Positions 1 through 9,215 of a stretch of DNA of 64,000 nt are shown here, piece by piece. The DNA is from an uncultured Bacteroidota bacterium. GTDB taxonomy: Bacteria > Bacteroidota > Bacteroidia > Flavobacteriales > Flavobacteriaceae. The notes beneath the pieces were generated by a model. It saw nothing but the letters and a program-made list of their open reading frames with translations, did not search any database and was not told the DNA's origin. The position numbers and the translations under genes are program-made. Each line of letters starts with the position of its first letter. The first letter of the stretch is position 1. The stretch covers positions 1 through 64,000 of the forward strand of contig CAJWHM010000008.1 of assembly GCA_913041125.1 (NCBI GenBank). Direction: 5' to 3'.

Positions 1-19
1 TAATTATTTATATTTCAAG

Positions 20-145
20 ATGAAATTTTATTTAACAATTTTAATTATATTTTTTGAACTTCACTCTTGCGTAAAAAACGAGCTTAATGTTGAAATACAA
101 GACAATAAAAAAACAATCACAGAATACACGTGTGAAGGTCTTTAA
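20..145 (+). CDS. Possible 41-aa small or truncated lipoprotein ORF (MKFYLTILIIFFELHSCVKNELNVEIQDNKKTITEYTCEGL)
   Basis: ATG at 20, TAA at 143-145; hydrophobic N-terminus ending in a lipobox-like LHSC; too short for a normal lipoprotein; stops 3 nt before the tRNA-Arg gene. Not in the supplied ORF track. Confidence 0.3.
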   Translation: MKFYLTILIIFFELHSCVKNELNVEIQDNKKTITEYTCEGL

Positions 146-148
146 GTG

Positions 149-220
149 TACCCTCCCCAAGAATCGAACTTGGATCTAAAGTTTAGGAAACTCTTGTTCT
201 ATCCGTTGAACTAGGAGGGC
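149..220 (-). tRNA. tRNA-Arg (CCT anticodon)
   Basis: Reverse complement GCCCTCC-TA-GTTC..GAAC-A-AGAGT-TTCCTAA-ACTTT-AGATC-CAAGT-TCGATTC-TTGGG-GAGGGT-A folds as a cloverleaf; anticodon loop TTCCTAA. Confidence 0.93.
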
Positions 221-398
221 ATAAAATATATCTCATATATTAATTACAACAAAAACATTAAGAGTAATTTTCTCATTTTGAAAGGCTTTGGGTCCAAACA
301 AAATTAATTATTTATAATTTGCTTAATAATTAGCTCTAAAAATTTATTAATCAAAAAAATTATATATTTAAAGAACATCAATTAATTATCAAAACTCC

Positions 399-632
399 AT
401 GATTAACTACTTATTTTTTATTGTTTTAGGTTTAGCAATTTTATTTTTACTCTTTTTATGGACAACAAAAAAGTCAGTTAAAACTGGCTTTGCAAAGGAT
501 GAAAATAATAATCAGATTCCTGATGTTTGGGAAAAAAAATTTAAATTCTTATTTACATTTGAAAACATTATCATTCTAGTTTTAGGTATTGCAATAGGAT
601 ATTTGTTAGCAAATACAACATATTTAAATTGA
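399..632 (+). CDS. Small protein with two predicted TM segments and an acidic DENNNQIPDVWEKKF linker
   Basis: 77-aa ORF with hydrophobic segments at both ends; followed directly by a stem-loop. Confidence 0.7.
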   Translation: MINYLFFIVLGLAILFLLFLWTTKKSVKTGFAKDENNNQIPDVWEKKFKFLFTFENIIILVLGIAIGYLLANTTYLN

Positions 633-633
633 A

Positions 634-656
634 GTGTGATTTTTATCACACCCTTT
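634..656 (+). terminator. Stem-loop GTGTGAT-TTTT-ATCACAC followed by CCTTTT, possible weak terminator
   Basis: 7-bp perfect inverted repeat directly after the stop of the 399..632 ORF. Confidence 0.5.
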
Positions 657-722
657 TAAAAATTTTGTTTTTAAATTTAATTCGGTAAATAAATTTTCAT
701 AAACCAATTTGTTTTTTTTGAT

Positions 723-757
723 AAAGCCGCTGGAATAACTCCAGCGGCTTTTTTTAT
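723..757 (+). terminator. Strong intrinsic terminator
   Basis: AAAGCCGCTGGA-ATAAC-TCCAGCGGCTTT, a 12-bp perfect stem followed by a T-run. Confidence 0.85.
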
Positions 758-815
758 AAAAAAATTCTTGCTTGTGTTTTTATTTTGATTCATCAAATAG
801 TTTATTTATTATGGT

Positions 816-1505
816 ATGTCTTTAATGATGCTTAAAATGTCTAGGATATATCGCCTTTTAATTGTTATTATTTTATTTAAAATATATTTTAGCACATTCT
901 TAAATTATGCGCAAAATAGTGACATTTTAATCCAGCAATACAATATTGGTCCAGCATTAGACGATGTTTATTCAAAATGGACAATTTCCCTTGGAGCACA
1001 CTTAAACAGAATAGATAGTGATAAAGAAATAAGTAATCCTTTAATCAACTTTGGTGCAATTAATCAATTAGAATTTAGGATGACAAAATCCTTTGGAGTT
1101 ATAACTGGTGTTAACTATAATAGAATTTCCTATAATTACCCGTTAATAAATTCAGTAGGTAAGGACGAATTAGTTTATTATTCTTTGCCTTTAGGGATAA
1201 GATTACACCCAACAAATAAGGTGAGTTTTGCAATTGGAGGGTTATATAATAATTTTAATAGAGGTCAATTAACTATTAAGTACGAAAATTTTGAACGCTC
1301 TGAACTGTACGCAATTGGAATTTTTGAAAACAGTGTTGGAGGCTTTACTCAGGTTGAATATAATTTTTTAAAAAATTTTCATACTTATTTTAACTTCCGA
1401 TGGGCTACAAAAAATAATAGTCCAACTATGCCACAATCCAATAATACCTCAGGTTTCCAAATTGGAATTTCATACCAAATTTGGAATTCAAGAATTAGAC
1501 GCTAA
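816..1505 (+). CDS. Outer-membrane beta-barrel-like protein, hypothetical
   Basis: Signal peptide-like N-terminus, alternating beta-strand pattern, C-terminal aromatic strand (GFQIGISYQIW). Confidence 0.65.
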   Translation: MSLMMLKMSRIYRLLIVIILFKIYFSTFLNYAQNSDILIQQYNIGPALDDVYSKWTISLGAHLNRIDSDKEISNPLINFGAINQLEFRMTKSFGVITGVNYNRISYNYPLINSVGKDELVYYSLPLGIRLHPTNKVSFAIGGLYNNFNRGQLTIKYENFERSELYAIGIFENSVGGFTQVEYNFLKNFHTYFNFRWATKNNSPTMPQSNNTSGFQIGISYQIWNSRIRR

Positions 1506-1622
1506 ATACACTTCTTAAGAACTTTTTTGATAAATCTATTTACATCTAAGTGCCGATATATCAGTTTATAATTTACCCTCAATAATTATAAAACAAAAAA
1601 AAGTAATTGAAATTAATTTATT

Positions 1623-2540
1623 CTACTTTTTGTTGAATATATGACTTAAGGATATGTTTAAATAAGGGTGTCTTTTATACCTTTGATTTAAAACAAATGA
1701 AGAACTATTATTTAATAATAAATGGATTTTCCATGGAATTCTGATATATATAAATCCTAACTGATATTTGTTTCTTAAGTGGTTGACGTCAAATTGAAAT
1801 GGATTATTATCGCTTATAAAGCTTCCAGACAAGGAGTAGTCATGAATGTTGTATTCTAACTCTACTCCAAAAAAAAATGAAATCCCCTTATGGATTTGCT
1901 CTAAACGGTTACCAAAAAAGGGTAGCCCAGGAAGTGAGCCAATTTGAAACCCTAATCTTGTTTTAGCTGATGTTCTAAAAGTTCCAACTTGAACATTACT
2001 AACATTTACATATTTCAAGTTATTTGCTATAATTTTACCCCAATAAATTGAGGTTTTAAAATTTATATGAAAAGCTTGTGGAATATAAACTGCCCAAGTC
2101 AAAGGTTCTAAATTAAGAATTAATTTATGATATGTATTTTGTAGAAATTTTGCTAACGACGCTTCAGGTCCTGTTGATCCAAATTTAATACCCCAGCCAT
2201 AACCAAAATCAGGATCTTTAAATTTTTCCTCTTCATATCCAAAAAATAGCCATCCATTATAAGGATAATCCATTTTAGTTATGTCACTTGTTAGTCTTCT
2301 TGAAGGTGTATTAATCTCTTGCCCAAGGGTAAAATGTCTAGATGTATATCTCCAATTATTTAACGAGTCATTTGGATATTTATTAATGTAACCATACTCC
2401 AAAAAAATTCCGCTGCTATAATATCTGTCAATACCAAAATATAAGTCATTGTCTACGTTTAAACCCACATATCTTTGAGCATAGGTTATAAGGTTGATGC
2501 TACTAAAAATTATGATAAATAAGAAAATTCGAATAGACAA
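1623..2540 (-). CDS. LpxR-family lipid A deacylase-like outer-membrane protein (DUF2219)
   Basis: Signal peptide; DNDLYFGIDRYYSSGIFLEYGY and LGQEINTPSR..DYPYNGWLF match the LpxR family pattern. Confidence 0.8.
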   Translation of the reverse strand: MSIRIFLFIIIFSSINLITYAQRYVGLNVDNDLYFGIDRYYSSGIFLEYGYINKYPNDSLNNWRYTSRHFTLGQEINTPSRRLTSDITKMDYPYNGWLFFGYEEEKFKDPDFGYGWGIKFGSTGPEASLAKFLQNTYHKLILNLEPLTWAVYIPQAFHINFKTSIYWGKIIANNLKYVNVSNVQVGTFRTSAKTRLGFQIGSLPGLPFFGNRLEQIHKGISFFFGVELEYNIHDYSLSGSFISDNNPFQFDVNHLRNKYQLGFIYIRIPWKIHLLLNNSSSFVLNQRYKRHPYLNISLSHIFNKK

Positions 2541-2550
2541 GTTTGAATTT

Positions 2551-3372
2551 TTAATCCTTATTTTTCAAAACTAATAAAGGTATTGTACAGAAAAAATCTC
2601 TTTTATAAATTCTATCAGGTTCCCAAAGTTTGACAAAAAAGCCTCTTTCTCTTTTAAACACAACTAACATATCAGGATTATTTGACTGAAATTGCTCCAA
2701 AACTCCTTGATATACAGTGGCGTTTTCACTATATATTAATCCTTCAGAGCGTTTCATTAGGTTATCATCTAGTTTATGATTATTGTCAGCAAATCCTGGT
2801 ACTTTGACCAGTAATAATTTTAATAAAGTTTTAAATTTTTCTTGAAATTGAATTAATGGTTTTAATGTATCAATTGATTTTACCTCTCCTGATTTAAATG
2901 CAAGCATCATTTTTTTGGGTGGAATAAATTTTTTTTGATATGGCGCTACCAATACTGGGATATTTGTGCGTTTAATTAAACTTCCTGCAACAGGTCCTAA
3001 AAACAGCTCATCATTTATTTCATTATTTAAGGGTGCTGTAATTATTAAGTCAATCCCTATGTTTTTGTTTAATTTTTTAATTGAATCTATCAAATCTCCT
3101 TTACTCTCAATAATTTTAATATTTGAAACATTTGAATTCAAATTATCAACCATTCTTTTAATCCTTTGTTTATTTTCATTAGCAAGGCGGGTTTTTACAT
3201 TATTTATTGATGTCAAATTAGATAAAGTTGGATGTGCATCAATTAAATAAATATCGCTTTTAAAAATTTTTGATAAATCAATTGCATAATTCAATAGCCC
3301 TTCAGTTTTTTCAGAGATTCCTAGAGGTACAAGAATTTTGTGCATTTTCGATATTTTTTCCAAAAGTACCAA
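2551..3372 (-). CDS. Universal stress protein (UspA family, tandem domains)
   Basis: MHKILVPLGISEKTEGLLNYAIDLSKIF and GPVAGSLIKRTNIPVLVAP are Usp motifs. Confidence 0.85.
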   Translation of the reverse strand: MVLLEKISKMHKILVPLGISEKTEGLLNYAIDLSKIFKSDIYLIDAHPTLSNLTSINNVKTRLANENKQRIKRMVDNLNSNVSNIKIIESKGDLIDSIKKLNKNIGIDLIITAPLNNEINDELFLGPVAGSLIKRTNIPVLVAPYQKKFIPPKKMMLAFKSGEVKSIDTLKPLIQFQEKFKTLLKLLLVKVPGFADNNHKLDDNLMKRSEGLIYSENATVYQGVLEQFQSNNPDMLVVFKRERGFFVKLWEPDRIYKRDFFCTIPLLVLKNKD

Positions 3373-3455
3373 GAGTTATAATAATTTCTTATGTTTTTAA
3401 CTAATATCTTCTTTCATCTATAAAAGACTAATGTTTTTTATGATATGAATTCAAA

Positions 3456-4244
3456 ATGTTTTACAAGGAGTCTGAGTTTGATTATTTTTGTAATTATATG
3501 AGTCCATATGTAAAGCATTTTAGAGAAAATGAGATAGGGATAATTGAATTTGGAAACGCCAAAGGAAATTCCTTACCAAAGAATTTATTAGAACAGATAG
3601 ATTACGAACTAAAGACATTAAATTCAGATTCAAGTGTAAAGGTAATTCTGCTTAAAAGTGAATTATCAAAAGCTTTTTGTGGAGGTGCTTCTTTTGAAGA
3701 ACTAAAACAATTAAAATCTGAAAAAGAAGCAATTGATTTTTTTATGGGTTTTGCTAACATTATTAATACAATTAGAAAACTTGATAAATTTATTGTTATA
3801 CGAGTACACGGTAAGGTTGTGGGAGGAGGTGTAGGAATTGTTGCAGCATGCGATTATGCAATAGCGAATCAACATGCATTTGTAAAACTTTCTGAACTCT
3901 CAATAGGAATTGGTCCCTTTGTAATAGAACCTGCGATATCTAGAAAAATCGGAAGAACAGGATTTAATCAACTATCTCTTGATTCTGAATCCTGGAAATC
4001 CCCAAAATGGTTATATGAAAAAGGATTGTACAATTTAATTGTTGATTCTAATGAAACATTGGATTTAGAAATAGAAGAATGTCTCAAAAGATTCTCAAAT
4101 TACTCATCTATAGCTTCAAAAAATCTAAGAAAGCTCCATTGGAAAGAGACAAAACATTGGGAAACGCTTCTTTCAAAAAATGCTAAAATCACAGCTTCTT
4201 TATTACTAAAAAAAGATGCTCAAAAAATTCTTAAAACTATGTAA
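3456..4244 (+). CDS. Enoyl-CoA hydratase/isomerase family protein
   Basis: Crotonase-fold motifs: KAFCGGASFEELKQL and VHGKVVGGGVGIVAACDYAIA. Confidence 0.88.
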   Translation: MFYKESEFDYFCNYMSPYVKHFRENEIGIIEFGNAKGNSLPKNLLEQIDYELKTLNSDSSVKVILLKSELSKAFCGGASFEELKQLKSEKEAIDFFMGFANIINTIRKLDKFIVIRVHGKVVGGGVGIVAACDYAIANQHAFVKLSELSIGIGPFVIEPAISRKIGRTGFNQLSLDSESWKSPKWLYEKGLYNLIVDSNETLDLEIEECLKRFSNYSSIASKNLRKLHWKETKHWETLLSKNAKITASLLLKKDAQKILKTM

Positions 4245-4249
4245 ATCAT

Positions 4250-4702
4250 ATGATTAAAGAAATAAGAATAACTAAAGAGTTTAAATTTGAAACTGGTCAT
4301 GCTCTTTATGGTTATGACGGCCTATGTAAAAACGTGCACGGACATAGCTATAAATTATCAGTTACTGTGTCAGGGACTCCAATTTCTGATCCAAAAAACA
4401 AAAAATATGGCATGGTTATGGACTTTGGCGATCTAAAAAAAATTGTAAATAAAATAATTGTCGAGCCTTTTGACCATGCAACAGTTCTTAATGTGAATTC
4501 ACCTCATAAAGAACTCGCTGATAATATGGAAGCTCAAGGGCACAAAATAGTAAGGGTAAAATACCAGCCAACTAGTGAAATGATAATAATTGATTTTGCA
4601 AATAAAATTAAGAGCAAATTACCTAATAATATTATACTAAAGTGCCTGATTTTGAGGGAAACTGAAACATGTTATGCGGAATGGCATGCAGAAAATGATT
4701 AG
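4250..4702 (+). CDS. queD: 6-pyruvoyl tetrahydropterin synthase / 6-carboxytetrahydropterin synthase (QueD family)
   Basis: FETGHALYGYDGLCKNVHGHSYKLSVTV zinc-binding motif, VMDFGDLKK, C-terminal ETETCYAEW. Confidence 0.85.
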   Translation: MIKEIRITKEFKFETGHALYGYDGLCKNVHGHSYKLSVTVSGTPISDPKNKKYGMVMDFGDLKKIVNKIIVEPFDHATVLNVNSPHKELADNMEAQGHKIVRVKYQPTSEMIIIDFANKIKSKLPNNIILKCLILRETETCYAEWHAEND

Positions 4703-4704
4703 TT

Positions 4705-7032
4705 TTAAAATCCAAGAGCTTCTAAATCGTCTTTAGACTTTGTTTTCTCTTTTGATTTTACATTTGCTAACTCTTCACAATCTACTGGGATATTTAAATT
4801 TTCTGGTGCTGTAAAGTCTTCCATAGATATACCAAAATTTGGATTTTCATAAAGAGATCTCATAAAATTCCCCCAAATAGGGAGAGCCATTGTTGCACCC
4901 TGTCCAAACCCTATTTCTTTAAAGTGTATTGAACGATCTTCTCCGCCTACCCAAACACCTGTGGCAAGGTTGGGAACCATCCCCATGAACCATCCATCGC
5001 TTTGATTTTGAGTAGTTCCTGTTTTACCTGCAATAGGGTTTTCAAAAATAAAAGGATATCCAGTAACAACTTTTTCATAGATATAATTTGTTTTCTCTAG
5101 TCCGGCATGCCTTAATCTTGCACCTGAACCTGATTGAGTAACACCCTGCATCAGATTAACAGTTACATATGCTGCTTCCTCACTTAAAACATCTCGAGTT
5201 ACAGGCTGTACATCATATAAAGATCGACCATTTTTATCCTCAATTCTTGTAATCATGACTGGTTTAACATAAATTCCCTGATTAGCGAAAGAACTATAAG
5301 CCCCAACCATTTCAAATAAGCTTATGTCTGGAGTTCCAAGGGCAATAGAAGGTACTGCTGGGAGATACGATGTAACACCCATTTTACGTGCTAAATTAAT
5401 GACGGGTCTTGGGCCAACTAAATCCATTAATCGTGCGCTTACAGTATTAACTGAATTGGCTAAAGCATTTTTTAATGTTCTTGTTTTCCCATATTTATCT
5501 CCTGAATTTTTAGGACACCATGCATTCAGGTTACCATGTTTTCGGGGTTCAATACAATATAAAGCATCAGGTAGAGAATCACAAGGAGATAACTTTAATT
5601 GATCTATAGCAGTTGCATAAAGGAATGGTTTAAATGTTGATCCTATTTGTCTTCTTCCCTGTTTAACTTGATCGTATTGAAAGTGTTTGTAATTGTATCC
5701 ACCTACCCATGCTTTTACATGGCCTGTCTGTGGCTCCATTGACATTAATGATGCACGTAAAAAATGTTTATAATAACGAATCGAATCCATAGGGGTCATT
5801 ATTGTATCAATTTCTCCTTTCCAACTAAAAACTCTCATAGGCACTTCTCTATCAAATGAAGACAATATTTCTTCGTCTGAAACGCCTGCAAGTTTCATCT
5901 TACGCCATCGTTCACTTCTATACGCTGTTCTCTGTAAAAGGGTATCTATTTCACCGTCTCTTAAATCTAAAAACGGGGCAGTCGGATTTTCTTCTTCAGT
6001 ATTCTGCAAAAAGAACTCCTTCTGAAGATTTTTCATATGCCCAATTACTGCGTCTTCTGCGAGTTGTTGAATTCGAGAGTCTATTGTAGTATATATTCTT
6101 AATCCATCTCGATATAAATTATGTTTTGACCCATCTGGTTTAGGATTTTCATTAATCCAATCATCCATAAAGTCTTTTAAATAGGCTCTAAAATAAGTTG
6201 CAAGACCTTCTCTATGTGATTCGGGAGTATAAGTAATTTTTAAAGGTAATTTTGAAAGTGAGTCTACCTCTTCATTACTTAATAATTTATTACGCAGCAT
6301 TTGTTGAAAAACAATATTCCTCCTTTTTTTGACTCGTTCTGGTCTACGAATTGGATTAAAAAGTGAAGAATTTTTCAACATTCCAACAAGTGTAGCAGAT
6401 TCTTCAATGCTTAATTCTTTAGAAGTTTTATTAAAAAAGATTTTTGCAGCTGATCTAATACCATCCGCCTGGTAACCAAAATCATACTTATTTAAATACA
6501 TTGTCAAAATTTCCTTTTTAGTATAGCGTTTCTCGAGTTGTATAGCTATAACCCACTCTTGTGCTTTTTGTAGAACAGTTTTTAATAAATTTCTTGATCT
6601 TACTCCTACAAATATTTGACGGGCTAATTGTTGAGAAATAGTACTTGCTCCTCCTCTTTTTCCTAGGAAAGCAAAAGCTCTTAAAGTTCCTCTCCAATCA
6701 ATTCCAGAATGTTCATAAAAACGCTCGTCTTCGGTTGCAATTAGGGCTTGTATTGTATGGGTTGGAATTTCATCAAAAATAATTGGTGTTCGATTATCAT
6801 CAAAATAATATTTTCCAAGAATAGCATCATCAGAAGAAATAATCTGTGTAGCTAAATTAGTTCTTGGATTTTCTAATTGCTGCAAATCAGGCATTGGTCC
6901 ATAAAGACCAAGGGCAGCTCCAGAAAATAAAATAATTATTGAAAGAACTCCAAATAAGAATATCCCCCAAATTGTAAGAATATATTTTAAATAGGTAGAT
7001 TTTTTTTTATGTTTTTTTCTTTTATCGACCAT
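4705..7032 (-). CDS. Penicillin-binding protein 1A (transglycosylase/transpeptidase)
   Basis: GT51 motif EDERFYEHSGID..GGASTISQQLARQ; transpeptidase motifs GSTFKPF, SVNT, AGKTGTTQNQSDGWFMG. Confidence 0.95.
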   Translation of the reverse strand: MVDKRKKHKKKSTYLKYILTIWGIFLFGVLSIIILFSGAALGLYGPMPDLQQLENPRTNLATQIISSDDAILGKYYFDDNRTPIIFDEIPTHTIQALIATEDERFYEHSGIDWRGTLRAFAFLGKRGGASTISQQLARQIFVGVRSRNLLKTVLQKAQEWVIAIQLEKRYTKKEILTMYLNKYDFGYQADGIRSAAKIFFNKTSKELSIEESATLVGMLKNSSLFNPIRRPERVKKRRNIVFQQMLRNKLLSNEEVDSLSKLPLKITYTPESHREGLATYFRAYLKDFMDDWINENPKPDGSKHNLYRDGLRIYTTIDSRIQQLAEDAVIGHMKNLQKEFFLQNTEEENPTAPFLDLRDGEIDTLLQRTAYRSERWRKMKLAGVSDEEILSSFDREVPMRVFSWKGEIDTIMTPMDSIRYYKHFLRASLMSMEPQTGHVKAWVGGYNYKHFQYDQVKQGRRQIGSTFKPFLYATAIDQLKLSPCDSLPDALYCIEPRKHGNLNAWCPKNSGDKYGKTRTLKNALANSVNTVSARLMDLVGPRPVINLARKMGVTSYLPAVPSIALGTPDISLFEMVGAYSSFANQGIYVKPVMITRIEDKNGRSLYDVQPVTRDVLSEEAAYVTVNLMQGVTQSGSGARLRHAGLEKTNYIYEKVVTGYPFIFENPIAGKTGTTQNQSDGWFMGMVPNLATGVWVGGEDRSIHFKEIGFGQGATMALPIWGNFMRSLYENPNFGISMEDFTAPENLNIPVDCEELANVKSKEKTKSKDDLEALGF

Positions 7033-7034
7033 CT

Positions 7035-7538
7035 TTATTCATTTTCAATACTTATCCCTACCGATACAATCCCCTTTAGGTTTTCAACTCCACTTTTAAC
7101 ATTATTATTTCTTACAGCTTGTGATATATTTATTTTAATTGGTCGTTCTTCAGGGAATATAACACTTTCTTTCCACCATAATTTACTTTCCTTTACCTCT
7201 AAAAAACCTTTTCCTAACCATTTACCCTCTGGAGATGCCATTAAATATTCTAATGTGTCATTAGTTATTTGTTCTTCTCCTGCGGTAAGGCTAACAATTA
7301 AAAATATATTTGAGTATTGATAATTATTATTATTCCTTAAACGAAGAAAAATATTTTTTCTTAAAGTATCTAAAACATTTTCTGGAATTTCAAAAATAAT
7401 AGGTGAAGTCCCAAGACCCTCTTCTCCTATTGATTGATATGCCGAATAACCTTTTTCTTGTTCACATTTTGTAAATGATAGAGAAATTACAAGCAGTATA
7501 ACAAATTCCTTTATTCTATTTTTAACAAATTTTTTCAA
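7035..7538 (-). CDS. gldH: Gliding motility lipoprotein GldH
   Basis: Lipoprotein signal (..SFTKC); NDTLEYLMASPEGKWLGKG characteristic of GldH. Confidence 0.85.
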   Translation of the reverse strand: MKKFVKNRIKEFVILLVISLSFTKCEQEKGYSAYQSIGEEGLGTSPIIFEIPENVLDTLRKNIFLRLRNNNNYQYSNIFLIVSLTAGEEQITNDTLEYLMASPEGKWLGKGFLEVKESKLWWKESVIFPEERPIKINISQAVRNNNVKSGVENLKGIVSVGISIENE

Positions 7539-8566
7539 TTCTTAAACTTAAGAGATTTTGATCTTCCTTTTTTAAAAATTTTATTACTATTATGAGTATC
7601 CTTTCTAAAAATTTTTTGTTTCTCCAAAGGCATTTCAATAATTTTAGTACATTGATCAGAGCAGCAATTATTGAACTTTTTCGAACATGATTCGCATTGG
7701 ATAAATAGAAGGTGACATGCTTCATTTTTACAATTAACATGATCATCACAAGGAGTTCCACACTGATGACATTTTGAAATAATATCGTCCGAAATTCTCT
7801 CACCCCTTCGTTCATCAAAAACAAAATTTTTACCAATAAACTTGTTTTCTAAATTTTGATTTTTGACCTGGCGCGCATACTCTATAATCCCTCCCTCTAA
7901 TTGGTATACTTTTTTAAATCCTTTATGTTTAAAATAAGCCGAGGCCTTCTCACACCTTATTCCACCTGTACAATACATTAAGATATTTTTATTTTCCTTA
8001 TGTTTAGAAAGCTTCTTTTCGATAATAGGTAGTGATTCTCGAAATGTATCAACATCGGGTGTAATTGCATTTTTAAAATGTCCTATCTCACTTTCGTAAT
8101 GATTTCTCATATCCACACAAATTGTATTTTTATGATCTAATAAATTATTAAATTCTATTGCATTCAAATGAATCCCCTTCTTAGTCACATCAAATTTATC
8201 ATCTACTAGCCCGTCAGCCACAATCTTATTTCTTACTTTAATTGTAAGTTTTAAAAATGATTTGAGTTTATGCTCAATAGCAACATTAAGTCGAACTCCC
8301 TTTAAAAAAGAGATTGTATTTAAATGTGATTTAAATGCTTCTATTTGGTTGGAAGGAAGTGATAGTTGTGCATTAATCCCTTCTTTAGCAACATAAATTC
8401 TCCCCAATACTTCTAGAGGATTCCACGAAAGAAAAAGATGATCGCGTAATAGTCTTGGATTTTCTATGTGCGCGTATTTATAAAAAGAGAGAGTAATCCT
8501 TTTTTTAGCTTTCTTCTCAAGAATTTCAGATACTTCTTGCGCACTTAGTTTGTTGTACAGTTGCAT
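7535..8566 (-). CDS. trhO: tRNA uridine(34) hydroxylase TrhO / rhodanese-like protein
   Basis: Rhodanese active site MYCTGGIRCEKASAY; VAKEGINAQLS; Cys-rich C-terminus typical of TrhO/YceA. Confidence 0.9.
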   Translation of the reverse strand: MQLYNKLSAQEVSEILEKKAKKRITLSFYKYAHIENPRLLRDHLFLSWNPLEVLGRIYVAKEGINAQLSLPSNQIEAFKSHLNTISFLKGVRLNVAIEHKLKSFLKLTIKVRNKIVADGLVDDKFDVTKKGIHLNAIEFNNLLDHKNTICVDMRNHYESEIGHFKNAITPDVDTFRESLPIIEKKLSKHKENKNILMYCTGGIRCEKASAYFKHKGFKKVYQLEGGIIEYARQVKNQNLENKFIGKNFVFDERRGERISDDIISKCHQCGTPCDDHVNCKNEACHLLFIQCESCSKKFNNCCSDQCTKIIEMPLEKQKIFRKDTHNSNKIFKKGRSKSLKFKN

Positions 8567-8656
8567 GCTATAAACATTGTTAAGTGAAAGACAAAGGTAA
8601 TAAAAGGATTCAACTTAAAATTAAAGGGAAGATTATATTAAGCTCATATTTAATTT

Positions 8657-9184
8657 TCATCTATTTTCTAACCAATTCTCTTTACTTAGGGTATATCTTC
8701 TTTCTGAACAGGAGTCCGTGACATTGTAAAATTTCTTTTCAAAATTCATAAATTTTTCTAAAATTTTTATTGAGGCAGAATTATTTTCATTAACATCTGC
8801 TGTAATTAAACTTTCATTTAATTGGTTAAATATGTAATTTATAATTCCATTTGTAGTTTCTGTTCCATATCCATTACCCCAATATAGAGTTCTAAAACGA
8901 TATCCTATTTCACGTTGTCCTTTCGAATTTAAAAGAAACATTGCTAAACCAATCATTTCAGGCAAATGTTTTAAAAAAATGCCACAGAGAAATTCTTTAT
9001 GCTTTAAATGATTTATGTCTAAATTTAAATTGCTATTGAAGCGTTTCAAAATATGTTTAGGAGTGTAATTTTTTTTTGGAATAAAATTTAAAATCTTTGA
9101 ATCGGTAAATAACTCATTAAAATAAATAAAATCAACCCTATCTAAAGTTTTAATAATTAATCTGCTTGTTTTGAAGAGCTTCAT
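8657..9184 (-). CDS. GNAT family N-acetyltransferase (RimJ/RimL-like)
   Basis: TSRLIIKTLDRVDF..EIGYRFRTLYWGNGYGTE..NENNSASIKILEKF. Confidence 0.85.
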   Translation of the reverse strand: MKLFKTSRLIIKTLDRVDFIYFNELFTDSKILNFIPKKNYTPKHILKRFNSNLNLDINHLKHKEFLCGIFLKHLPEMIGLAMFLLNSKGQREIGYRFRTLYWGNGYGTETTNGIINYIFNQLNESLITADVNENNSASIKILEKFMNFEKKFYNVTDSCSERRYTLSKENWLENR

Positions 9185-9215
9185 TTTAGTTATTTAATTT
9201 AAATTTTTTAATAAT

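Noticed and set aside
2966-3250. 94-aa + strand ORF opposite the UspA gene
   Set aside because: Antisense shadow of a well-supported CDS; no recognisable motif.
5324-6089. + strand ORFs 5324..5602 and 5856..6089
   Set aside because: Lie entirely antisense to PBP1A; low-complexity translation, no family pattern.
7522-7836. 104-aa minus ORF
   Set aside because: Alternative frame of the TrhO C-terminus; the TrhO frame has clear family motifs.
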